From Paragordius varius (Eukaryota; Nematomorpha): a stretch of DNA of 64,000 bases. The position numbers and the translations under genes are program-made. This document shows, one piece after another, positions 50,341 through 61,763 of this stretch; position 1 is the stretch's first letter; the number at the start of each line of letters is the position of its first letter. Location: contig OZ176053.1 of NCBI GenBank assembly GCA_964247055.1, forward strand, positions 3,658,001 to 3,722,000, written 5' to 3'. The notes below the pieces were generated by a model that saw only the letters and a program-made list of their open reading frames with translations, did no database searches and had not been told where the DNA came from.

Positions 50341-52134
50341 AAAAAAAGATATTCAAAAATAAAAAATTATTTTTATTTCTAAAGATTAGTATAAATAATA
50401 CCAAAAACAACAATAAAGGTAGATAAACAGAGTACAAACGTTGTTAAAAGAAAACAAACTGTAAAATGAAATATGGTCAGCCTCTAAGGCTAAAAACAAA
50501 CAATACCAAATTTATTGCATATTTACAGTAGCGTTAGCCAACAAACAACAAATAGTTAAATTTAAACAATTTTTATCCTATGTTTTAACATTAATGTTGT
50601 ATATATTAATTATGGACAAACCATAATTATGCCATACTCTACTGTTATGAGCTTATTTAATAATTTCATACCCTCTGAAAAAAGATTGTCACATAACACT
50701 TGAATATTTTAAATTATTTTTTATAATTATATTAAACCCTAAAATTTTTGTGTTTATATCAAAATTCAAATATTTTTATAGAGTTTATAGAACAATTGTA
50801 AATATTAAAGAAGTATGTCGCGTAATTAAGTAAATTCAGAGGGTAAATAGTGACAATGATAAAATTATTAGGTATATTAAATTAATTAGGTTATTTTTAG
50901 CAACGTCTGTATAATCAATTAAAAGGGTTTTTAATTTATAAAAGCTATACTCGAAATATATTGTAAAACCTAGTGTTTATGGATTAATCGTATAATTAAA
51001 AGTTGTATGACTGCTTTTATAAAATTGCAAAGTTAAATATATATATAAAATTGAAATGTGCAAACCCTAAATCATATTATATTTGTGTCGTACTGAGGAG
51101 AGTTATAAAATAGTCTGCGTATCAGTAAACGTTTTTACATACTGATGATTTCAACAAATTTAATTTATGTTTAATTTTTGTTTTGCAAATTACGGAGAGG
51201 TTTTATAATATAGAATTAATCCCGTTTTATAACTTTTTTAAGCAATATTAATTATTATTATCAAATGTTAGTAAAATTAATTTGCAAAACTATTTATCAT
51301 CATTAAACCTTCAATCTTATTATTTATTCGAATATCCATAAAAATGTCTAAGGTCATTCATTTCAATACATACTATTTACTATATTTTATAAAGGCTAAA
51401 TTTTATTGGATAATTTTTAAACGCACTCTATTTTTTGGATTTAAATACTTTTAAATTATGTGGCTGTTAAAAATATAAAAAACTTATTGTTACCAATATC
51501 TTCACTGCTACTGCTTAGGCTGTGGTTTTCAACCAGTTTTTTCCGTGTTAAGGTAGAAAACATATTTGGTTTTAGGCGATTGATTGATTATTTATTGTTT
51601 ATATATATATATATATAATAGATTTATTATGATTATCTGCTTCCAAAGAGATTGAGCGAGATTGTTTTGTTTAATTTTAATATGTAATTACCGATTTTTT
51701 GGCATTAATCGATAAATATACATGTATGATAATATAGGTAGGTAAAGATTATCACCGAAATTAATAATCAGTTTGTTTTATTAAATAAATGAAATAAAAA
51801 ATTTGTCAAACATCCAAAAATAGGGGTAGTAATGAATAATAATTTGGTATGACCGAAAAATAAAATTATTACTAATTAAAATTAATAATTAAATTAAATT
51901 GGAAGCCAATTTGTAGGTTGTCGCCACTCTGTTTTATATTTATTTAGCTGTAGACATGGAGATGATTTGTCGAGACGATAAATTTATTTCAAAAAACAAT
52001 AATTTTGATATATGTCTAAATATAACTTTTTTTGCAGGTGTTAAGATCAAATGATTTTTATAAATTTTAAATTAAAATAGCTAACCCCTATTTACCAATT
52101 CATATATTTATAGTTTTCAACTATTGTTCCACTT

Positions 52135-52165
<31 letters not shown>

Positions 52166-53440
52166 AATTAACGAACGGTTTTTTGCTTCCTTATACAGGT
52201 ATATATATAAAAATTGTGCACATTATGTAAGGTTGACCTCGTTAATATTATATTATGTATAACAAACATATCAGGCAACACACAATTTGAATAATATAGC
52301 TAAAAACGCATTTAAAATTTAAAATATCATTAAAATCAAACCTTAAGAAATTATAAAAAAATTAAAATTAATATAAAATTATTTTGCATTTTGAATCCAA
52401 TTAAAGCCCCGCTCCCTATAAACGTGACTTTTAACATATGAATGATAACACAAGCAGACTATATTATTGTTAAAATTATTTATACCACACCATAATTTCT
52501 TTTTACAAAATTTACCTGTATAAATGGGATATTAGATGGATGAGCAAATAATTTATTTACGTGAATAATTAAAGAAAAAAATCGAATTTATTTGAATGAA
52601 TGCTATAATCGAATATATAAAGGTAGACAGAAAAGGTGCGCAAAAATAGCGGTTTTATGGAAGATGCGTATTTATAGCCAAAAAATTATTTATGTATGCT
52701 TTAAATTTTGTATATTTTTTTATTACAAATATATATGTCTATGTGTGTTTTTACGCGTAAAAATTAAGGATTTCTACTGTTTTAAGGATATAATATATAG
52801 CGTGTATGTTTTGTGTGTGTATATTAGAGATATATATTTATATTATATATATATTATTTTTTAGCTATATAAAAATTTTATTTACGGCAATATGTATTTT
52901 ATAAATAAATATGGTATAGTTAAATATAGCGGTAAACAACACGAGCAATATGAGAAAAATAGTGTTATAATTGTAAAGATTATAGGTTTGAAAGAATTTT
53001 AAAATTTGTAGACACAGTTTAAAACATTTTTCTTGGGCTCATTAATTTTGAAATTTTGAATTTTACCAAATCTAGAGATATATGATTTAGTTAATTACAA
53101 AATAAACTTTCATTAATGCGAAATATTACATTTTATAATACGGGTAAAAAATTTGTAATATATATATATATATATATATATATGAAAAAATTAATCAAGA
53201 TAACGGTTGAAAGGGCGTTTTGCACATTTTGATACATTGATAGTGATATTTAATTAATTTTTTATAATTTATTATATCACTATACTGATTCACATTTACA
53301 AATAGATTTTTTTAGTTTAAAAATTAATTAAAACGAAAACATTGATGAACAATACTATAAATTCCATGCCTTGAATAACAATACTTAATTAATATGGCGG
53401 GTAAAGTTAAAAAGTCGAAGGTAAAGGTATTAGTTAAAAC

Positions 53441-53654
53441 CACTGGTACTCACAAAAAATTTAAAGGGCCGCATAAAATATTTACCTTGTCTCAGGGGAC
53501 ACGCACCATATCGAAAATATTTCATAGCTGTTAGACACATTTGCAGATATTTATACTCAAAATAGATGCATCAATTAATAAGTAATTAAGGGCCATTAAA
53601 AGGCACTTTTAGGGCCGCATGTAGCTCGTGGGCCATGCGGCTGTAGTACCAAAG
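53441..53654. mobile_element. hAT-like MITE with 8-bp target duplication
   Basis: It starts cactggtactcac and ends gtagtaccaaag, an imperfect inverted repeat. Internal ggccgcat blocks face each other in inverse orientation. Flanking octamers gttaaaac (53433-53440) and gtttaaac (53655-53662) agree at 7 of 8 positions, as expected for a hAT target site duplication. 214 bp, no coding capacity. Confidence 0.7.
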
Positions 53655-54339
53655 GTTTAAACTGTTTTGGTTCCGGTTCCATATGTTTTTTAAAAAAACG
53701 GTTTCGGAAGTAATAGTTCCGGTTTCAAAAAATTATTTCTCAATTGACATAATTAGGTTTTAATTTCCGTTACCATCTTTTTTGATCAAGTCACGATTTT
53801 GGTTTTCTTTTTTAGAAAATTTACAGATATTCTATTTTTTGGTAGTTTGAATAAATAGCCGCAGAAATATGAAAATATAAGCCGCAAAAAAATTTTTTGA
53901 GCTATCCTCTGACATAAAAATACAGCTTTATGATTTAGGTATTAGAAAACAATGTAATCTATATAGTCATTGTGAATCAAATGATGAAAATAAAGATTCT
54001 TTATTCAACTGTTGATATTGCGGTTTAAATATTTTTGATATAAATATGGCGGTTTCTCAAACTTTTTAGATCTATCATATACTTAAAATATATTTTTTAA
54101 AGGCGTAATGTTCAGCAGTGCATTCACACCTATATACTAAAACAATTAAATTTAGGATTTACCAGCGAATTTGGAAAATTTTGCTAAGATACAAAGACTA
54201 AATTTTAAATCAATAAATAGTCCTACATTTTTAAAGTTCTTACATATGAACAATTTTAGCTTTTATGGCCAAGTTGAATGAAATATCTTGCATGGGTCTT
54301 AGTTAGCTTTTATAAGATATATTCAACAATAATAGATAG

Positions 54340-54376
<37 letters not shown>
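54340..54376. repeat. (AT)n microsatellite
   Basis: TA dinucleotide tract of about 37 bp in the gene-poor region. Confidence 0.9.
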
Positions 54377-54379
<3 letters not shown>

Positions 54380-55480
54380 AACCCCCCAAAACATTTTTGA
54401 CAAAATTAAAATATTATTGGAGCCATATCAAAAGTTTTAAATTTATCATGCTCATATAATATTAATAAAGGGGAATTTAGGGGTTTAAATTCATGTATTG
54501 AAAGTATTAGTCAAAATGTAATCAACTAAAATTTAGTGTTTTTACATATTTTATCTCTTATATGGTGTTAAACTCCGAATTCTTTAGAATTGTGTACATT
54601 TCACTTTAAAAATTCAAGTCTCCGAAAACGAATAAACGGAGCCAAAAAGTTGACCTAAATTTCTGTTGAGGTTTATGAATTTAATAAGGATTGGAATGAA
54701 TCATTATCTCATGAAACCCTATATCCAAAGGTTCCGGAGCTATTTTTAATAATTTAAAAATTATTTATTTTTTTAAATTTTTTAAACCTTTTTTAGAATT
54801 ACTATATTTGGAACAGGTTCCATTTTGGTTTCTGATTTTTTATTAAATATTTTCGTACATGTTAACTATTTTTGATAGTGCGAGCAACAACGTATATTAA
54901 TACCGAAAACTAGGATATTAAACAAATATGTTAAATAAAGTGTAACACTATATAAAATGGCAAGATCCTTGTTTTTTATCATATTGGCACATAGTTCTGA
55001 CATAATATTGTGTTGTGAGTCCCAATATCTACCGTTGATGTAACCTTACATGATAAATTTCTAATGTGGCCCTTGGGTGGCGTGGCGGTTTGAGTACCTT
55101 ACGGTTAATTGATTGTGGACGCTATAGTTTTTGGTTTTTATCCCATGATGGATAAATATGTTATTGTGCATGATATTAACTTTTCTTTTTATTTCCATCT
55201 AATCAAAAGATTAAGCGTTTTATGTAGAATTAAGATGATCAAAAAAATGACAACAGACTACTGCTTTTATTGTAACATTTAATGGGTTAGGATGTATGAT
55301 AAGCCTAGATATTTATTTGAAACTATTAGCAAAAATGTGACCAACATTTAAACGCGACACAGCTTCACAAAATTTTTTTGGTTATCCAGTATAACAAAAA
55401 ATTCTTTTAATGTATTTAATTTTTATTATATTTTTCCCATTTTTTATTGATTTTATTTAATTTAATTTATTTTTTTATAG

Positions 55481-55567
55481 ATCAACTACTCAACAACACG
55501 CGACACCAATCCTAATAAATGTTATACACCATTACTTTGCGAACATCATTGTAGAAAAAAAAACTAA
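55481..55567 (+). other. Exon-like segment, possible 3' coding exon of an unknown gene
   Basis: A pyrimidine-rich stretch ending ttttttatag precedes an open frame of 28 residues plus stop, INYSTTRDTNPNKCYTPLLC then EHHCRKKN, with three cysteines. It is locally less AT-rich than its surroundings. I find no upstream exon, so this may be chance. Confidence 0.2.
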
Positions 55568-56055
55568 GAGACCATTGCAAACCACAATGTGGTTGATTAA
55601 ACCCAGTTTAAAAATAAAGAAAGAATGTCTAGCAACAATACAATATTTAACCATGGAAAATTGGTTAAAAATTAAATTTTTTACATGATAAAAATAAATA
55701 TCCTTGCTTCTTCCTTGTATTTAACAGTAGTTATTGTACATTTTTTTACGTTTTTTGATCTCTAGGATCTGCTCATAAAAACATGGAAAAAAATTTAACT
55801 TATACATCCTTGTTTTTGTTGGTTGGATTATATAACTTCGTTACCTTCGCAGGATGCTATAAAACATCATTGATGTTACATTCACAAAAGCTGTCTGTGG
55901 CTATAAACAAACTGGTGATTTTAACATGAAAAACATTGATAAAATTATATTTTAGTTTATCTAATAATATGAAATACAAAAAAATGATAACAAATTAATA
56001 ATAGGTGTCCCCTAACTACAAGGATACATACATAACAATAACGGACGGACACACT

Positions 56056-56058
<3 letters not shown>

Positions 56059-56087
<29 letters not shown>
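56059..56087. repeat. (AT)n microsatellite
   Basis: TA dinucleotide tract of about 28 bp. Confidence 0.9.
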
Positions 56088-56091
<4 letters not shown>

Positions 56092-57672
56092 CGAAAATAA
56101 TGAATGCTTTTTTTTTCATTATTGATAAAACACACATCTTTTGGTTTTTAGTAGCTAACATCATAACAAGAATAATACATTATTTTATTTTATTTTATTT
56201 CGTATAAATAGAACCACCACTACGATTAATATTAACAAGAATAATAATAATAATAAAACTGTCGCGTTCGCAAGGACATTTGCTCAAAAAAACGAATTTA
56301 TTATTAAATTGCCTAAAAACGACAAATAAATTTTATGGACAAAAATAATCAATGTACAAAAAGAATATTTACCAAGACAAAACCATTATTATTGATATAT
56401 TTAATAAATTGTCGGAATATATTTTGGTATATCTATTATCTTAAAAAGTCGTCTTTGTAGTTATCAAACTCACATTTTAAAATAATAAGCTTGATGTAAC
56501 CAATGGTTAGTATTCGTAAATAATATATTAGGTTAAATATAAAGCGGACACGCACTCATGATTCCGATTAGGGGGGAAAATATTGAATAATTAAAAAATT
56601 AGAAAACATAAATTTTATCATTGCTTATTATCAAGCCCCGAAACCCACAATGGTAAGTTTCGGAAAAAGTCTACATCAATTATAACCTAAAAAGTATAAC
56701 CTTATATAATAATCAGAAAACTGCATGCATGGCCTATTAGTTTATAGGCGCTTTAAATATTTATTATGAGGGGAAGGATTCATTTATAGTCCAGGTCCAC
56801 TGTAATCATTTTTATTAGATTGACGAAAACTTGTATAATTTGGTCACTTTATATTTCCTAGTGTTATAATAATATTTCAAAACTATATATTTTTAAGTAA
56901 ATAAGCTTTTTTAATAAAAATGCAAATTTTGGTTACTGTAATTCTAACTAAATAATTATTTACATTATTTGGTAGCAGAACTTAAAGTTCCAAATAATTT
57001 GTTTTTATTTGATATTATATAATAATCATTTTACAAAATAGGATGGTTGGGGCAAGGATTTTCTATAAATGTAATACCAATTCATATTCATGTTGACAGG
57101 ATTGGGATGCATTATCGTTTTGAAAAAAAGGTCACATATAATTACTGTGCTCCATAAAGATAAAATTTTTCGTTAAATATCATATTCTGTGATCGAAAAT
57201 TAGTTAAAATTTTAATAGATAGAGTTACTAAAAAAAGACTAAAAAAGATCCATTTAAACAATACATGCACCCATTTAAAGTTTAATTTTAACCTTTACTT
57301 TAACAACAGTATCAATTAGATTTACGGCTTTAGCAGAACCTGAAATTAGAAACCCATTTCTGTTTAAGCTGAACCGTTTCAATTGGTGGAAACACCCTAG
57401 CCTTATATTTTCTCAAGAACAAATCAGTTTAGTTCCAAAATTTTAACTCCCATTTTTTAATATTAGAACCAAACCGATTCTGATTTAAATCGTCTTGCAA
57501 ACCTTACCACGGTTCATAACCAAAATAAGCAAAACCCGCATGATCCATGAGAATAAAAAAGAAATGTGTAGAATTTTGCAGGAATTATCAACACCCAAGA
57601 TTATTATTTTAAAAAAAAGTTTATTTAATTGCTAACATAAATAAATTATAGCACTGCGCGCCAAAACTAACA

Positions 57673-57674
<2 letters not shown>

Positions 57675-57707
<33 letters not shown>
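57675..57707. repeat. (AT)n microsatellite
   Basis: TA dinucleotide tract of about 32 bp. Confidence 0.9.
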
Positions 57708-57709
<2 letters not shown>

Positions 57710-58329
57710 ATTAGAAACAATTTAACTAATAATTCGAATTATCTTACACGAGACATAATTTAACTTATTGATTATTAAATGTATTTAAAATAATTTTAAT
57801 AAAAGGCTTTTCTTATATTCACCCCTAATGATTTATAAATTTTGATTGACAATAACAAAAGGGCCAATTCTGTACTTTATAAACGTTTAGCCAAAAAAAC
57901 TAATATTATTTTTAAATCATAGAAGTGTTATTATAAATTATTATAAAACTTTCTAAACACAAAACACCCAGTGTTGATTAATAATTTTATGTTCTCTTAC
58001 GTATAAATATTTTGTATCTGAATAGAATTTTAACTTAAACTAAAAAAATTTAAATTTATGAATCGGAAAAACAATTATGTACTATTTTTAAAGTTAAATG
58101 CAGTGGTTTTTGACAATGAAATTTGGATATAATATTGTACACAAAAAATCCCAATGAAATATATATGATAGAAAAAGGTTTTAAGATGATATGGTGCTTT
58201 TGGTTCGTATGATATAAGGAAGTATTACCACTTTTGTGGTAACTACTTCATATTAGAAAATAATTATTTTTGTGAAAGCTAAATGCTTCATTCCAAAATA
58301 TATAAAACAATATTTTTATTAATTAAATT

Positions 58330-59030
58330 ATAGATGTAGGCCTCAAACTAAAATTTTCGGGCCCGGCAAAATAGGCAAGTTTTCTTACTGTAAAAATACC
58401 AAGATTGAATGATAGAATTGTAAAATGTATGCTAAAATTTTGACATCACAAAATCTTTTAGCGAAAAAATGGTTCTGTTTAAAAAATTAATTTATAGCGA
58501 ATTTGGTGAAGCGTTTTAATAGTATTTTTAAGCATAGTAGAAACGATTTAATGCTTCAAGATATTATATAAACGCTCTTTCAATATAATTCGAATTTTCT
58601 TAACATTTTAATCATTTAAAGCAAGGGTGTTAACTCGCCCGCCCAATTTTCGAGTTAAGGCCTTTATGTTAAACACCCTAGATTTAAAGGTTTGTCTGCA
58701 TTTAAATATGGGATTATTGTAAAAAATTATATTTAATATAAATTTGAAGACCAAATTTTATTAATCGAAATTTAAAGGTGATAAATATGTTTATCATCAT
58801 CAAATTATATCGAATATTTATATACAAAGCTTTTTTTACTGTTTCAAGGATGCCTCAAAAAGAAGCACTCTTTAATAAAAATTTTTTAAAAATTAAGTTT
58901 TTTAAAGTATGTTTTAAAAAATATTTTTTTTGATACCAAATCTAGCATACATTAAAAATTTCATTGCAAAATTCGGCATTTTTGCGTTTATTTTAAAAAA
59001 CCAGCCAATTAAGATTTTTTTAAGAAAGCA
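58330..59030. mobile_element. Diverged relative of the 37262-37908 inverted-repeat element
   Basis: The left part gtaggcctcaaactaaaatt with aaaaataccaagattg and the right part attcggcatttttgcgttta correspond to the arms of the 37.3-kb element. It appears interrupted near 58622 by hAT-like text (gcaagggtgttaactcgccc). Boundaries are approximate. Confidence 0.5.
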
Positions 59031-59235
59031 TAGCATTCATTATTCACCAAAAAATTTTATTTAATACGCGTTATACAAGGATATCTAGCTATCAAATAAC
59101 CTTCTTATACACTCTTAAGCCCCAACACCAAAATCACCATGTTTTGATACCTCTCTTTATTAGAATATATCTATTTCATCATAATATTTTTTATATGTCC
59201 CATTTCGTTTGCAGCGCTTATATTCCAATTAATAT

Positions 59236-60405
59236 TTAACACTTGGATACAACACACTCATTTTAGTTCTTCGATTTAAATTGGGGTAGTTGGATACCCC
59301 AAGCCTGTTTAAAATCAAATACTTTAAAAAGTATGGAAGGAATCGAAACCATGGCAAAATTTTGCACTTATATAACATTAATAAACCAAAATATAAAAAA
59401 AATTTATTCAAAAATACTTGATATTACATATTTTAAGCTAAAACCGAATGGTAAAAATTTCGTCACTGTGACATAAGTCAAATTGTAAATTAAAAAATAA
59501 TACAAAAAACCACTTTTTCTATTTCTATCAATGTTAGATGTAATTTATATAAAAAATTATCTTTAGTTTTACCCTTAACACTTCGATTCAAATTGGGGTA
59601 TCTAAATACCCCAGACTAAATTTAAATTAATATTTTTAAAAAAGTATTGCAGAAAACGGTCCCAATTTAAATTTATGCTTCTATCCTGATAAAAATTATA
59701 TAAATATGCCAAAATAGCTTGATAAAGTTTTGTCTTGAAAAAAAAGTTCCATCTCAAACTACTTCTAGGCCATTTTTATTTTTACAAAATTTTTACAAAA
59801 TATCGTCTTCATTTAATTTTAAGGGTAAACAAAAGCTAATTTTTTATATAAATTACATTTAAAATTGATAGAGATAGAAAAAGCGGTGTCTTTTGCTTTA
59901 TTTTTAATTTTACAATTTCACACATGTCACGTTGGCGAAATTTTTACCTTTCGGTTTCAGCCAAAAATAAGTAATATCAAGTATTTTTGAATAATTTTTT
60001 TTATATATTTCGGTTTATTAATGTTATATAAAAGCAAAATTTTGCCATGGTTTGGATTCCTTCCATATTTTTTAAAATATTTGATTTTGAACAGGCCTGG
60101 GGTATCCAACTACCCCAATTTGAATCGAAGGACTAAAATGAGTGTGTTGTATCCAAGTGTTAAAATTAAACGAAGACGATATTTTGCAAAAATTGTGTGA
60201 AATAAAAATGGCGTCGAAGTAGTTTGAGATGGAACTTTTTTTTCAAAACAAAATTTTATCAAGATATTTTGGCATATTTATATAATTTTATTAGGATAGA
60301 AGCATAAATTTAAATTGGGACCGTTTTCTTCATTAGTTTTTTAAAAATATTTATTTAAATTTAGTCTGGGGTATTTAGATACCCCAATTTGTATCGAAGT
60401 GTTAA
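59236..60405. mobile_element. Outer TTAA MITE (piggyBac-like), interrupted by a second copy
   Basis: The outer element runs from TTAA (59236-59239) + cacttggatac to gtatcgaagtg + TTAA (60402-60405). Its two halves, 59240-59574 and 60164-60401, are separated by another member of the same family inserted at an internal TTAA. Each end carries a hairpin of the type ttggggtatctaaatacccc. It has no coding capacity and would be about 580 bp without the insertion. Confidence 0.75.
59575..60163. mobile_element. Inner TTAA MITE, inverted copy of its host element
   Basis: It is flanked by TTAA at 59575-59578 and 60160-60163. It starts cacttcgattcaaattgggg and ends ctaccccaatttgaatcg, with the tip gtatccaagtg. 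Its left half is the reverse complement of the outer element's right half, and its right half that of the outer's left half. Confidence 0.75.
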
Positions 60406-60527
60406 TATAAAATTTCTACAATCTTGCTGATACTCAATACTCAAAATTTATTAAAAAATCAAATTTCACAATCAACACATTTTTTTGTAGAGTTAGTAAA
60501 ACACGCTGTAATTTTTAGAACTATAGA

Positions 60528-61763
60528 ATGTCGACCAATGATAAGGAAAATTACGTTTTTAAAGCTAAAATAGCTGAACAAGCGGAAAGATACGATGAAA
60601 TGGTTGAATATATGAAACATGTTTTTCAAGGAAACCATGAATTAACAGTAATTAAATATTTTATTTTAGACTGAAGAACGAAATTTATTATCTGTTGCTT
60701 ACAAAAATGTCATAGGAGCTCGACGTGCATCCTGGCGCATCGTTAATAATTTAGAACAAAAGGATGAGTCAAAGTTGGGATCAGAAAAAATATCAATAAT
60801 TAAAAATTATCGCATTCATATTGAAGATGAACTGAAGAAAATAGGTGATGAAATACTTAATGCCCTTGATCAATACCTAATACCCAATGCGTCCAGCGAT
60901 GAATCCAAAGTATTCTATTACAAAATGAAAGGGGATTATGAAAGATACCTAGCAGAGTTTGCTACAGGTGACGCTCGTAAAAAGGCTGCAGACGAAAGTT
61001 TAGCCGCATATAAAATGGCAAGTGACATCTCAAACACTAAATTATCTCCAACTCACCCAATACGATTGGGTTTGGCTCTTAATTTTTCTGTCTTCTATTA
61101 CGAGATTATGGGGAGTCCTGAAAAGGCATGTAAATTGGCCAAAACTGCGTTTGACGATGCCATATCTGAACTTGATACGTTGTCGGAAGAAAGTTACAAA
61201 GATTCTACTCTTATCATGCAATTGTTACGGGATAATCTAACGTTGTGGAACTCTGACATGCAACAAAAGGAACAGGCCGAAGCATCTCCAAATAGTATAA
61301 TTTTTTAATTAACTACTTACTTCATAGCGTATAATAAAATTAATATACAATTAAACTTTTTAATCAGAAATATTATCGAATATTGAGGATTCATACGAAT
61401 CCATCATCAAACACGGCAAATAATTGTTGGTGTCTTTTTTATAAATTTTTAAAATATGAGAAATATAAAAAAAATTTCCTTTTGTTGTCTTATTGTGAAT
61501 AAATTAAGCTATTTTTATAGCTGAAAATTTAACATTGATAAAACTCAGCGTTTAGCATACTACCTAATTTTTATAAAAAAATTTTAAAAGACGAGCGGCG
61601 AATCGAATAGGTGTTATTTGGCGAAAAATTACATATATATAAATTTAAAAATTATATTTAATGATTTTTAGCTAAAGCTACCGTTTCTTCCCAAGGTAAT
61701 GATTCCCCTACTGCAGTTCACCCACCGCAACAACCTGAAACTCAAAATGCTGCTTTAGTCTAG
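60528..61763 (+). CDS. YWHAE: 14-3-3 protein, epsilon type
   Basis: 14-3-3 dimers bind phospho-Ser/Thr motifs in signalling, cell-cycle and metabolic proteins. Coding exons 60528-60647, 60670-61294 and 61672-61763 sum to 837 nt, giving 278 residues. Signatures visible: [95 protein letters not shown] and [20 protein letters not shown]. The texts [19 protein letters not shown] and [13 protein letters not shown] are those of the epsilon isoform rather than zeta. The N-terminal AFQGNH-type stretch (VFQGNHEL) is divergent. The first intron would be only 22 bp. The acceptor tttttag ends 8 nt before the ATG, hinting at a 5' UTR intron or trans-splicing. Retention of the last intron would end the protein at NSIIF. 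AATAAA at about 62132-62137 fits polyadenylation. Confidence 0.95.
60648..60669 (+). other. YWHAE: Apparent 22-bp intron in 14-3-3 epsilon
   Basis: The 22 bases start gtaatt and end attttag, between codons for ELT and TEERNLL. Without removal the frame meets a stop immediately. With removal the protein aligns with 14-3-3 epsilon without gap. Confidence 0.8.

Larger units (their letters stand above)
50350..60527. other. Gene-poor, very AT-rich region
   Basis: About 10 kb lie between the IF leader exon and the 14-3-3 gene. I recognise no gene. It contains (AT)n tracts near 51600, 52136-52158, 53158-53183, 54340-54376, 56059-56087 and 57675-57707, several decayed transposable elements, and one weak exon-like segment at 55481-55567. 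Confidence 0.55.

Noticed and set aside
52592-52864. 90-codon frame on +.
   Set aside because: Low-complexity Tyr/Ile/Cys-rich translation over AT repeats; no start context, splice signals or homology.
44593-57707. Regular (AT)n tracts considered as CRISPR-like or satellite arrays.
   Set aside because: They are simple dinucleotide microsatellites without spacers.
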